DNA from: Lancefieldella parvula
GTDB lineage: Bacteria; Actinomycetota; Coriobacteriia; Coriobacteriales; Atopobiaceae
Direction: 5' to 3'
DNA: 64,000 bases
NCBI GenBank assembly: GCA_023300185.1
Contig: CP097092.1
Span: forward strand, 124,001-188,000
Both the position numbers and the translations under genes were made by a program. Of the stretch, positions 18,857 to 26,721 are shown one piece after another; the first letter of the stretch is position 1, and every line of letters begins with the position of its first letter. The notes beneath the pieces were generated by a model that had not been told where the DNA came from, did no database searches, and worked only from the letters and a program-made list of their open reading frames with translations.

Positions 18857-18878
18857 GCGAGAAGACCAGTCTTCTCGC
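18857..18878. repeat. 22-bp inverted repeat built on GCGAGAAGAC
   Basis: GCGAGAAGAC-CA-GTCTTCTCGC, perfect, in the gap between xthA and the PHP gene. It repeats the GGCGAGAA theme seen at 15994-16023 and could act as a transcription barrier between the two genes. Confidence 0.85.
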
Positions 18879-18890
18879 TACCCGCACGGA

Positions 18891-19670
18891 CTACAGCTCA
18901 ATACTCAGCTCAACAGGACAGTGGTCGCTGCCGTAGACCTCGCTCAAGATGGATGCGCTTTTGACCTGTTCAGCAATGCGATCGGAGACCAGGAAGTAGT
19001 CGATGCGCCAGCCGGCGTTGTTCTTGCGAGCGTTGAAGCGGTAGCTCCACCAGCTGTAAGCGCCGGTCATGTCGGGATGGCGATACCTAAATGTATCGGT
19101 AAAGCCTGCGTCCAACAGCTTGGTAAAGCTCTCACGCTCCTCGTCAGAGAAGCCTGCGTTTTGCCTGTTAGATGAGGGGTTCTTAAGGTCAATCTCGTTG
19201 TGAGCAACGTTAAAATCGCCGCAGGTAATTACTGGTTTTTTCTCAGAAAGCTCAGTCAAAAACTCACGATAGTGCTGATCCCACTCAAGACGCTCGTCTA
19301 AGCGCGCAAGCTGGTCTTTTGAGTTTGGCGTGTACACGCACACAAACCAGAACTTCTCAAACTCCAGTGCACAAACGCGACCCTCGTCGTCAGCAACGGG
19401 GCATCCAATCTGACGAATCACCTGCAAAGGGGTTTCTCGCGAGAAAACCGCTGTGCCCGAATAGCCTTTTCTATCTGCGTAGTTCCAGGTTTGAACGTAG
19501 CCGGGAAGGTCCAGCTCAACCTTGCCTTCTTGCAGCTTAGTCTCTTGAAGCGCAAATACATCAGCGTTTATGGTTTCAAAAATTTCCGTGAACGAAGGCT
19601 CTTTCTTGAGCACGGCGCGCAGGCCATTAACGTTCCAAGAAATCAGCTTGTATTCTTGAGTATCGCTCAT
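18891..19670 (-). CDS. xthA: Exodeoxyribonuclease III
   Basis: A 259-residue AP endonuclease/3'-exonuclease of the ExoIII family: ISWNVNGLRA (Asn ligand), ALQETKLQ (Glu metal ligand), YSGTAVFS, CGDFNVAHNEIDL (Asp/Asn catalytic), and YGSDHCPVEL (Asp-His pair). Full length. It repairs abasic sites. This is the left host neighbour of the prophage. Confidence 0.93.
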   Translation of the reverse strand: MSDTQEYKLISWNVNGLRAVLKKEPSFTEIFETINADVFALQETKLQEGKVELDLPGYVQTWNYADRKGYSGTAVFSRETPLQVIRQIGCPVADDEGRVCALEFEKFWFVCVYTPNSKDQLARLDERLEWDQHYREFLTELSEKKPVITCGDFNVAHNEIDLKNPSSNRQNAGFSDEERESFTKLLDAGFTDTFRYRHPDMTGAYSWWSYRFNARKNNAGWRIDYFLVSDRIAEQVKSASILSEVYGSDHCPVELSIEL

Positions 19671-19684
19671 AACTCCTCTTTCAT

Positions 19685-19712
19685 ACTACGACCTAGTGGT
19701 TTAGGTCGTAGT
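19685..19712. promoter_or_regulatory. Inverted repeat upstream of xthA
   Basis: ACTACGACCTA-6 bases-TAGGTCGTAGT, a perfect 11-bp stem immediately upstream of the xthA start. A candidate operator or leader hairpin; the binding factor is unknown. Confidence 0.5.
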
Positions 19713-19799
19713 GGACTCGTATCACAGTAGCTGCGAGTGACGCACGTTCCACGCTCCAGTTACGGCGCCAAGCGGTGCGTTTGCGGCAATAAACTTTCA

Positions 19800-19825
19800 A
19801 TAAATCCATGATATCACCCAGTAGC
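19800..19825. other. Candidate prophage left attachment site (attL)
   Basis: ATAAATCCATG at 19800-19810 recurs at 51770-51780, just beyond the integrase gene. AGTAGC follows 9 bases later here and 10 bases later there. The identical core is only 11 bp, so the call is tentative. Confidence 0.45.
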
Positions 19826-19901
19826 ATTTGTAATATTCACACTATAGTTTATCTGCGGTTATATAAAACGTTACTTCGCTAAATTGGTGTGTTTTAGCAA
19901 A

Positions 19902-19924
19902 TTAGGACACGCTAAGGACACAAA
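19902..19924. repeat. Candidate integrase arm site (left), AGGACA repeats
   Basis: TTAGGACACGC followed by TAAGGACACAAA; a near copy (TTAGGACATTC, TAGGACACAAA) lies at 51703-51724. Both lie just inside the candidate attachment cores, as arm-type integrase sites do. They could instead be the true att repeats. Confidence 0.4.
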
Positions 19925-20042
19925 GAAACGTGTCTGTTTTGCACTTCATAGTGGCTAGTTTGTGGCTACGTTTCCTCAGTTAAACGACTTGTTGTAAGCC
20001 GTTTTAAGGCACGCAAATTGTGAGTTGGAGTATTTACCCATC

Positions 20043-20075
20043 AAAAAAAGCCCTCATCTATATCCAGATGAGGGC
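20043..20075 (-). terminator. Rho-independent terminator, leftward
   Basis: GCCCTCATCT-atatcc-AGATGAGGGC with a run of seven T on the minus strand. It stops leftward transcription near the left prophage end. Confidence 0.75.
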
Positions 20076-20132
20076 AAATTGTTGCGTTTCAAGCAGCATG
20101 CAGTATATAGCTAAAACTTTTAAGATTTGTCA

Positions 20133-20162
20133 TTGACATAAAAAATGAAGATTGGGTATATT
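20133..20162 (+). promoter_or_regulatory. Strong promoter for the leader RNA and DUF3800 gene
   Basis: TTGACA at 20133-20138 and TATATT at 20157-20162 with an 18-base spacer. A start site at about 20168 would place the transcript start at the first stem of the structured leader. Confidence 0.65.
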
Positions 20163-20166
20163 TGTG

Positions 20167-20285
20167 GTGCAGACGTTCAACGGGCTGCGCACCTTAGAAT
20201 ACCGAGTGTGAGCTTAAGCGACTTGTAAAGTCGCCGGTTCTTTGGGAAGAAAAGGGGTTACTAAAGTAGCCCCTTTCTTTTTTTC
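20167..20285 (+). ncRNA. Structured leader RNA ending in an intrinsic terminator, upstream of DUF3800
   Basis: About 120 nt. By eye: an outer GTGC/GCAC stem (20167-20192); a composite helix CC, AGAA, CCG paired with CGG, TTCT, GG (20192-20204 with 20235-20245) enclosing a perfect GCGACTT-gta-AAGTCGC hairpin (20218-20234); then a terminator stem AAAGGGGTTACT/AGTAGCCCCTTT (20251-20276) and a T-run to 20284. The terminator sits directly before the DUF3800 ribosome site. Conserved RNAs called DUF3800 motifs are known near such genes; whether this belongs to one of them needs a covariance search. Confidence 0.7.
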
Positions 20286-20298
20286 TGTAAGGAGAATC

Positions 20299-21021
20299 GT
20301 GGAACGTCTTTTTGTGTATATAGATGAATCGGGAACATTCGATAGAGTTAATTATGATTATTTTGTTTATGGTGGAATTTTAGTTTTAGGAGAAAAAGCA
20401 AAAACTGACCTCATTCATAAACAAAAGAAGCTTGAAAAGATTATTAAAAGAAAATTGTCTATAGACCCCACCGATGAACTTAAGGCAAGTAGACTTAGTC
20501 TTAAGGTAGAAAAGCGATTTATCAGACTATCTACAAACAATGTTGTTAGATTCGCTGTAGTAATTCGTCAAAAGAAATTACATGAATATGTATTTAATAC
20601 TAAACATGACAAACAACGATATCTCGACTTTGCATTAAAAATTGCTATAAAAAGAGCTCTACAACGGTGCTTTAGGCAAAATATTTACCAAAAAGAACAT
20701 ATAGACTCAATGGCTGTTGTTGTTGATGAGCACTCGTCGAGCACGAGTGGTAAGTACAACTTACACCAAACAATAAATGCAGAATTCAGAACTGGAGTAT
20801 ATAACCCTGAATGGAATCATCTTTATCCGCCAGTTTTTTCAAAGGATTTTCCAGAAATCCAAGTTAATTATGTTGACTCAGCAAAAACAACTTTAGTTCG
20901 AGTCGCTGATATAACTGCAAATTGGGTATATCGCGCCTATCGAGATCTCAATGAAGATGCATCAACTTGGAATGAACTAGATGAGATAGTAAAAGATATT
21001 GATATATACCATTTACCCTAA
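20299..21021 (+). CDS. DUF3800 domain protein
   Basis: A 240-residue cytoplasmic protein. It starts with the DUF3800 hallmark FVYIDESGTF (D9, E10), then VVVDEHSS (D143), NYVDSAKTTLVRVADITANW (D193, D204). The spaced acidic residues fit the proposed RNase H-like fold of this family, so a nuclease role is possible but untested. The GTG at 20299 has AAGGAG at 20289-20294. It is more AT-rich than its neighbours and faces the phage lysis genes, so it is prophage cargo. It depends on read-through of the terminator in its leader. Confidence 0.85.
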   Translation: MERLFVYIDESGTFDRVNYDYFVYGGILVLGEKAKTDLIHKQKKLEKIIKRKLSIDPTDELKASRLSLKVEKRFIRLSTNNVVRFAVVIRQKKLHEYVFNTKHDKQRYLDFALKIAIKRALQRCFRQNIYQKEHIDSMAVVVDEHSSSTSGKYNLHQTINAEFRTGVYNPEWNHLYPPVFSKDFPEIQVNYVDSAKTTLVRVADITANWVYRAYRDLNEDASTWNELDEIVKDIDIYHLP

Positions 21022-21055
21022 CCGTTAACCAAATAAAGCCATTTAGAGAAGAAGA

Positions 21056-21084
21056 ACCCCTCCCGCACAAAGCGAGAGGGGTTA
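21056..21084 (-). terminator. Terminator between endolysin and DUF3800 genes
   Basis: AACCCCTC...GAGGGGTT with pyrimidine-rich flank CTTCTTCT on the minus strand. It lies between two convergent genes and probably stops the late phage transcript. Confidence 0.65.
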
Positions 21085-21088
21085 AGTG

Positions 21089-22153
21089 TTAGTGCAGTGA
21101 AGTCAATCGACCAGCTTCATCAGTGTCTACTTGCACGGTACTGTCAGCCTGGACAGAGCCGTCTGCATTGACTGCGTAGGCATGATCATTGAAGACGTGC
21201 ACACCAGCGGGAAGAAGGTTGCCATTCTCAGAGGCAAGGTACTTCTTGCCTTCTGCATCGAAGATGCCTGTTGCCATGCGACCGTCATTGGCAAAGTAGT
21301 AGTCATAGTTGCCAATGTGCTGCATACCCGTCAGCATGGCGCACTCTTGAGGTCCTTCATCCGGGCAGAGATAGAACCAATCTGTGCCGTCAAAGAACCA
21401 GCCTGTGACTGCGTATCCTCGTCCATCGAAGTAGTACCAAGAACCATTGATGAACGCCCACTGGCTGTAATAGTAAGCACTTGGGCTGGTTGCATACCAC
21501 CAGCCTGTAGAGTTCTTAACCCAATGTGGCTCGAACTTGGACTCACCCTGTGCAAGCTGCTCCCATTCTGCGTAGGTTAGCTTTGCGACATCGAGGTCAA
21601 CGGTACCACCTGCGCTAGAGTACTGCCACAGAGTCCAGTCAGACCATGCACCAGTGTTATAGATCATGGCAGGGAGTTCCCACGAGAAGCGATTGTCCGG
21701 GTAACCTGCAATCCACAAACGAGACACATCGGCACAAGACGCTACCTGCGAGCGTCCAGCAGGATAGGTGTACACAACAGGATAGATGCCTGTCTTAGCG
21801 TAGACACGGTCAACGAACTGCCTTGCCCAAACTGTTGAGCCCCATGCGTCATTGTCACCATTCTCCCAATCAAGACATAAGAGAGCCTTGCCAATATAGC
21901 TGGAGACACAAGCCACGAATGCGTCAGCTTCTGCCACGGGTGAGCCACCTTCAGCGTAGTGGTACACGCCAATAAGCTTGCCATCAGCCAAAGCACGCTG
22001 AAGTTGTGCAGTCATGTAGCGGTTCATTGGCTGGGTACCCTGAGTTGCCTTTGCAACGACAAAATCAGAACCACTGTACGCAGTCTCGACATTAGGGTGC
22101 GAGTATGTCGCACCCAATGCCTGATAACCGCTAACGTCAATGCCCCTAAGCAT
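21089..22153 (-). CDS. Phage endolysin: GH25 muramidase with cell-wall-binding repeats
   Basis: A 354-residue lysin. Residues 1-200 form a GH25 muramidase: GIDVSGYQ (catalytic Asp), FVVAKATQGT, GVYHYAEGG, LCLDWENGDND (Asp/Glu catalytic pair), and LWQYSSAGGTVDLDVAKL. Residues about 210-340 hold Trp/Tyr-rich repeats (STGWWYA, GSWYYFD, TDWFYL) of the choline/glucan-binding kind that dock on the wall. No signal peptide, so release depends on the adjacent holin. Last gene of the leftward late operon. Confidence 0.9.
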   Translation of the reverse strand: MLRGIDVSGYQALGATYSHPNVETAYSGSDFVVAKATQGTQPMNRYMTAQLQRALADGKLIGVYHYAEGGSPVAEADAFVACVSSYIGKALLCLDWENGDNDAWGSTVWARQFVDRVYAKTGIYPVVYTYPAGRSQVASCADVSRLWIAGYPDNRFSWELPAMIYNTGAWSDWTLWQYSSAGGTVDLDVAKLTYAEWEQLAQGESKFEPHWVKNSTGWWYATSPSAYYYSQWAFINGSWYYFDGRGYAVTGWFFDGTDWFYLCPDEGPQECAMLTGMQHIGNYDYYFANDGRMATGIFDAEGKKYLASENGNLLPAGVHVFNDHAYAVNADGSVQADSTVQVDTDEAGRLTSLH

Positions 22154-22203
22154 TGTTTACCTCTTCTTTTGTTGGCTCTTCAGCTGGTTTTGTGTTAATT
22201 GGT

Positions 22204-22512
22204 TCAGCTGTTGCCTGTCATATAACTTGCAGGACGCTCGGAAGGCTGTACATATGTCATTGCTCGTACAGAATCGCTTAGTCCCTTTGTGGTTGGGTCA
22301 ACGGTGACACCGATAGCACCCAAGACGGCAACAACCACGGTACCAATGAGATAAGGGTTGCTGATAAACTTAACAAATACATCAGCCAGGCTGCCCCAAG
22401 TCGTGAGGTCAGAGTAAGCCAGTCCGAGGTATGCCAGGATTGGACTCATAACGATTCCAACCATTCCCAACCACCAAGCGGGGTTATGTAGACGTACTTT
22501 CCAGTTAATCAT
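22204..22512 (-). CDS. Phage holin, phi LC3 type
   Basis: A 102-residue protein with two hydrophobic helices (AWWLGMVGIVMSPILAYLG and LIGTVVVAVLGAIGV) and the family signature INWKVRLHNPAWW at the start and DPTTKGLSDS after helix 2. It forms the membrane lesion that releases the endolysin encoded next. Confidence 0.85.
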   Translation of the reverse strand: MINWKVRLHNPAWWLGMVGIVMSPILAYLGLAYSDLTTWGSLADVFVKFISNPYLIGTVVVAVLGAIGVTVDPTTKGLSDSVRAMTYVQPSERPASYMTGNS

Positions 22513-22523
22513 GTTGATTCTCC

Positions 22524-22901
22524 TTACTTCTCAAGCTTTGTGATGCGTGAGTCTAGGTTTTTCACGTCGGTTTTGACCTCGGCGAGGTCTGTTGCTGCTT
22601 TTTTTGAAACCTCATCCGCCCTTCGCGCCACAATACCGACCACGGAAAGCTCAGCCGTGTGCTGCGTGAGTGTTGCAGTCAAGTCAGAGAGAGACTGTTG
22701 ATACTTGCCAAGCTGCTCATTCATGACCTGCTGGCGTGTCTCCAAGCGTGTGAGGGTGTTGGTGATGGTGCTCTTCCAAGCGTCCTCTTTATCGCGCTCT
22801 TCACGATTTGCCCGCTGCCAGTTTGAGATGGCAACAAAACCTCCGATAAACGCGCCGATAATTGAAACAAAGAAAGACACCATCTCAGCTGTAATATTCA
22901 T
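22524..22901 (-). CDS. Phage XhlA-like membrane protein (lysis accessory)
   Basis: A 125-residue protein with one N-terminal membrane helix (VSFFVSIIGAFIGGFVAIS) and a long helical, coiled-coil C-terminus rich in Leu, Thr and Lys. This layout matches XhlA/hemolysin-type lysis helpers that sit beside holins. The ATG at 22901 follows a strong AGGAGGTGAGG site; the longer upstream frame is not supported. Confidence 0.6.
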   Translation of the reverse strand: MNITAEMVSFFVSIIGAFIGGFVAISNWQRANREERDKEDAWKSTITNTLTRLETRQQVMNEQLGKYQQSLSDLTATLTQHTAELSVVGIVARRADEVSKKAATDLAEVKTDVKNLDSRITKLEK

Positions 22902-22912
22902 GACCTCACCTC

Positions 22913-23791
22913 CTAGTGACTTACTGTGTATGTAAGAGAGCCTTGTCGCCATGCGTTAGAGACTTTCCCGCCCATATCTTGCAAATAGATGTTGCCATCT
23001 GGACGAGCAGAAATGGCTGTGATAACGTCAGCGTGTCCTGGGCAAATACCTGAGTCATAGACGATTGACTCATTACCGTCTGTGGCTGAGCCGTACTTTT
23101 CATGATCTACTAGAGGTGGTCTTGAACCTTCTGGAAGAGTGAAGGGACAACGGACAGCGTCGTAAGAAACATTGTTAGCCAACCAACCTCTGACCTTGAT
23201 GGTTACAGAGTCCCCTGTTCGGTAGATGTGCCAGAAGTTGTTGTAGCTGCCTTGTGGTTGCAGGTAGATTACGTCAAAGTCAGTGTCAGACTGCTTCTTG
23301 TCGTCTCCAAGAACGTTGATAGTAGGCAGCAAAGATACTGGCTCACCAACGGTAATGCCGTTGATTGGCAAGCGATACAATGGCATGCAAGCTGTGGTAG
23401 AGCCAGAGAGAATATCACCCTTCACATAGGTTGGGTCTGTTGGATTACCTTGATTGGTTGGAGTACCCTGGATAACTTCGCACGTGAACTTCTCAACACC
23501 GCCAACCTGCTTAGAGTACTTAAGCACTACCAAGTCATTGCGCTTATATCCTGCGCGACCGTTGGCAACGTTGAGCTCAAAAGGCTCTTCATTAGTCACC
23601 ATGCGAGCGTCAAAGAGCACGTCGCCTGTATCAATGCGAACCCTGTTGGCAGTCTGCATAGCAGCCTTAATTTGATTCTGTGTCTGCAAAATGCCACGCA
23701 CAGAGCCAGCTACACCAGCGATAAGCCTACCAATTTGAGGTGCTGTGATGTGGTCCTTGCCTTGGAATGAAATAACGCCATCAAAAGCCAT
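22913..23791 (-). CDS. Phage tail/baseplate protein, probable receptor-binding component
   Basis: A 292-residue protein with a helical N-terminal part and a beta-rich C-terminus. MAFDGVISFQGKDHITAPQIGRLIAGVAG resembles starts of short tail-tip proteins in siphoviruses of Gram-positive hosts. Its place between the long tail fibre-type protein and the lysis cassette supports a host-recognition role. No enzymatic motif seen. Confidence 0.5.
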   Translation of the reverse strand: MAFDGVISFQGKDHITAPQIGRLIAGVAGSVRGILQTQNQIKAAMQTANRVRIDTGDVLFDARMVTNEEPFELNVANGRAGYKRNDLVVLKYSKQVGGVEKFTCEVIQGTPTNQGNPTDPTYVKGDILSGSTTACMPLYRLPINGITVGEPVSLLPTINVLGDDKKQSDTDFDVIYLQPQGSYNNFWHIYRTGDSVTIKVRGWLANNVSYDAVRCPFTLPEGSRPPLVDHEKYGSATDGNESIVYDSGICPGHADVITAISARPDGNIYLQDMGGKVSNAWRQGSLTYTVSH

Positions 23792-24019
23792 TTAACCCTC
23801 CTTTACCATGAATTGAGCGAATTCTTCATCACGCTTGCGTGCGAGCTCACGATACTTTGCAGCACAGTCAGGGCAGAGGAGATAACTCTGCTGCACGCCG
23901 TCTGCTGATACTCTGCTTATGCTCTTCCATTGCGATGTTGCAAAGTCACTTTCAAGCAGAAAGGCTTCTTTCTTGCACCTATCGCATTGGAAGCGTGCAA
24001 AGCCACTTGTTTTTGCCAT
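23792..24019 (-). CDS. Small zinc-ribbon protein
   Basis: A 75-residue protein with two CxxC pairs (FQCDRCKKE and LLCPDCAAKY), consistent with a zinc ribbon. The ATG at 24019 is preferred because GAAAGGA lies upstream of it within the longer frame. Function unknown; it sits among tail genes. Confidence 0.6.
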   Translation of the reverse strand: MAKTSGFARFQCDRCKKEAFLLESDFATSQWKSISRVSADGVQQSYLLCPDCAAKYRELARKRDEEFAQFMVKEG

Positions 24020-24070
24020 TAAGCTGTCCTTTCCCATTTATAGCAGCCAAGAGAAGGTAGTTGTTGCCAT

Positions 24071-25780
24071 CTACCTCCGTAGTTTGATTGCAGGGTTAAC
24101 AAATGAAGTTGTTTCAATGACCGAGCCAACTGGGAAGGACGGTGTGGTTGCACCGCCTTGAGTTGCTCCCTGAACGTTGATAGTCACGTCACTAGATCCG
24201 TCAAAGATTGCTGTACCACTCACAGAGCCAACCAGCTTGATGGTGCGTGCCTGTGAGAGCTTCTTAGCGGCGTTAGCATCACCGCCGGGCGTAGATGCAC
24301 CAGCGTATGAGTGTGTATGGTTCGCAGGAGCTGCGCCAACCTCTTGCGCGGTATATGTTGGCTTTGCTGGAAGCTTTACGGTGTGTGTCTGAGCGTCTGT
24401 GACGTGTCCTAAAGCGTCAACATTGACCGTTGCGCCTAATTGGACTGTGTCACCCCAAGAAGCGTTTACATCGCTCTCAGAGCCGTATGCGCCAGCAGTC
24501 ACATTAGAAGGCTCATGAGTAAGTGCAACTGTGCCACCTGTTCGCTGAGCCTTGAGAGGTGTAGTTGCGGTAACTTCTGCCACCTTAGAGTCAACCTGCA
24601 GTGTGGCTCTGCCAATCTCACTGGCTGAGTCCGTTGCCACTTTGCGGGCTTCATTGACCTTATTCTCAAGGCTCTTGAAGTCTGCTCTTGATACTTCTGC
24701 AGAGATGGTGCGTCCAGCAATAGAGATACCAGTACCGGCTGTGTATGAGCTTGATACTGCGCCAGAGCCTGTGGAAGAACCGTGCTCAGCTGTACCGGAT
24801 GAAGAAGTGTTACTGGCTGTGCCACCAACCTTATAGCTAATGCTTACTTGGGTATCTGTGACAATAATGACCTTGGTACCTACGGTTGCGGTAACGTGTA
24901 AGCCAGTCACAGGATCTATGCCAGGAACAATGTCACCAATGCCAAATTCTTCATCGTCATCCAGTGTGACGTTAATTGAGTCAGCAGCTTGATACTCTTT
25001 GAGCTTCTTAGGACCGTCTTTCTCAAGCTCTTCACGACTTGCATTGGTGTAGTTGTAGGTAGTTGTGCGCTCATCAATGCCAAAGAGTGTCTGTGTTGTG
25101 GAGATGTTGCCCCGCGCGTCTGCGTAGAAGTGCAGCACAATACGGTTCTTAAGTTCACCAGAGCCAAGGCAAATAAGATGGTTGTAAGGTCTTACAACTC
25201 TCTTAATAGTCACGTCAGAATGTTCTGCGTCCGCACCATCAGTCCAGTCTGTAATGGGCTTTACCGAGAGCACAATCATGCGCTCAATGGAGTCATACTC
25301 GATGTTGAGACGCGCTGAAGAATCAGCAAGCATCTTTCTGATGCCTGTCCAAGCATCGCAGTACCTGTCGAAGGTGTACTTGACGGTAATACCAGAAGTC
25401 TCTTCTGAGACTTTGAACTGGCTAGCAAGTCCAAGACGCTGAACAAGCTGCTTTAGAACTCCGTGAGCTTCTCCACGCACACTGAGATAATCTTCACCAC
25501 TTTGTGGCTCAAGGACCTTATCTCTGATGATTCCTTGCCACGATCTACCTATGTAGGTGATTGTATTGTTGCCTGAGTTGGACTCTAGTGCGTCAACAAC
25601 ACCGCCCCATTCAGTACCTTCAACATAGACGTATGCGCCATCATCGAGACGCTGCTCAGAGTCAATGTCGAGCGTGAGCTCAAAGTCGTTGCCCGTGTCT
25701 CCATATTCCAGGTCAAGGCGTGCTCCTTTGAGCACGCCAATATCGAGATGTGTTGCGTCTGTATAACTGATGTCTGGCAT
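24071..25780 (-). CDS. Phage tail-tip protein with fibre-like C-terminus (Siphovirus ReqiPepy6 Gp37-like)
   Basis: A 569-residue protein. The first 330 residues have the hub-like pattern of Gp37/tail-lysin adaptors (LDLEYGDTGNDFELTLDID, VVDALESNSGNNTITYIGRSWQGI). A Ser/Gly/Thr linker follows (about 330-360), then a coiled coil and a repetitive, fibre-like tail (GAAPANHTHSYAGAS, of the tail-fibre HTH type). It overlaps the distal tail gene by one base. Probably links tail tip to fibres. Confidence 0.65.
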   Translation of the reverse strand: MPDISYTDATHLDIGVLKGARLDLEYGDTGNDFELTLDIDSEQRLDDGAYVYVEGTEWGGVVDALESNSGNNTITYIGRSWQGIIRDKVLEPQSGEDYLSVRGEAHGVLKQLVQRLGLASQFKVSEETSGITVKYTFDRYCDAWTGIRKMLADSSARLNIEYDSIERMIVLSVKPITDWTDGADAEHSDVTIKRVVRPYNHLICLGSGELKNRIVLHFYADARGNISTTQTLFGIDERTTTYNYTNASREELEKDGPKKLKEYQAADSINVTLDDDEEFGIGDIVPGIDPVTGLHVTATVGTKVIIVTDTQVSISYKVGGTASNTSSSGTAEHGSSTGSGAVSSSYTAGTGISIAGRTISAEVSRADFKSLENKVNEARKVATDSASEIGRATLQVDSKVAEVTATTPLKAQRTGGTVALTHEPSNVTAGAYGSESDVNASWGDTVQLGATVNVDALGHVTDAQTHTVKLPAKPTYTAQEVGAAPANHTHSYAGASTPGGDANAAKKLSQARTIKLVGSVSGTAIFDGSSDVTINVQGATQGGATTPSFPVGSVIETTSFVNPAIKLRR

Positions 25781-26721
25781 TATGCACTCACCTCACTAGA
25801 TGCGCTCTGAGTGCTTACTGCCCTTGGAGCACGTGTCTCACCCTGTGGTTGCTCTTTCTCGTATGGAGGTGTGGAGCGTGTCTCATAGAGTGTGAGGTCA
25901 AAATCAAACGTGTTATCCCATGTGATGTCATCAGTTCCTGGCTTGATTTGCTCGAAGAGGTAAGAGCCAGAGCCGTGAGCTCCGCGCTCTCGGAACTTGT
26001 AGACGTTCTCGCGGGTGCCGTTATCCTGGACTACAACAGCCGTCTTACTTTGAGAATCAACTTCAAGATATGCACCAGCTGCAATAGTGGTGTTTACCTT
26101 GTGCAGGTTCTCACCAATTCTGACGTATGGGTTTGTTGCAGGACCATATACACGCCAGAGCCACGGAGAAGCACTCTTAGAAGGGTTGGTGAATGACTTA
26201 GCGGGCTTACCCTGAACAAGGTCAAAGGGGAAGTCTCTTGGAAAGTCAGGCTTAACGCCAGCAACAGCACCGGCGGTCTCATGCTCAAAGTAGAGCGTTG
26301 TTGCCTTGAACCACGTAGGGTCTTCAACAAGAAGCGTCAAGACGAACTCTGCAAACTTGTCAGAGAGCCAGTAGTTTGTTGGAGCACCGCCGATAATGTA
26401 GCAACGGATGCCCCAAGAGCCTACTGTGAGCGTTCCTGGGGTGCGGTTTAAGATGTCCTTCTCGCCAAGCTCAATAATCTTATTACGCAGCTCCAAACCT
26501 TCTTCATCACTTTCAGCAGCGATGCCAACAGGGAACTTGATTGTCTTTGGCTTGTGGTCACGTCTTCTGAATGATGTAATTCTGCTTGAGTTCTTGCCGG
26601 ATGTGTATGACCACATCCAGTCTCTGAGTTCATGTTCCATGTAGTGGAGGGACTTGTCAGCCCCTCCAAACTCCATGTACTTGCTTCCGTCAGAGGTTGT
26701 GTATCTAATGTCTGTGCGCAT
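25780..26721 (-). CDS. Distal tail protein
   Basis: A 313-residue protein directly downstream of the tape measure gene, the usual Dit position. It carries SRITSFRRRDHKPKTIKFPV and LTVGSWGIRCYIIGGAPTNYW, a Dit-like beta pattern. It would form the hexameric ring joining tail tube and tip. It overlaps both neighbours by one base (translational coupling). Confidence 0.65.
   Translation of the reverse strand: MRTDIRYTTSDGSKYMEFGGADKSLHYMEHELRDWMWSYTSGKNSSRITSFRRRDHKPKTIKFPVGIAAESDEEGLELRNKIIELGEKDILNRTPGTLTVGSWGIRCYIIGGAPTNYWLSDKFAEFVLTLLVEDPTWFKATTLYFEHETAGAVAGVKPDFPRDFPFDLVQGKPAKSFTNPSKSASPWLWRVYGPATNPYVRIGENLHKVNTTIAAGAYLEVDSQSKTAVVVQDNGTRENVYKFRERGAHGSGSYLFEQIKPGTDDITWDNTFDFDLTLYETRSTPPYEKEQPQGETRAPRAVSTQSASSEVSA

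Noticed and set aside
20242..20298. Longer DUF3800 start
   Set aside because: It would translate through the terminator hairpin, and the GTG at 20299 has a clear ribosome site and begins at the family motif.
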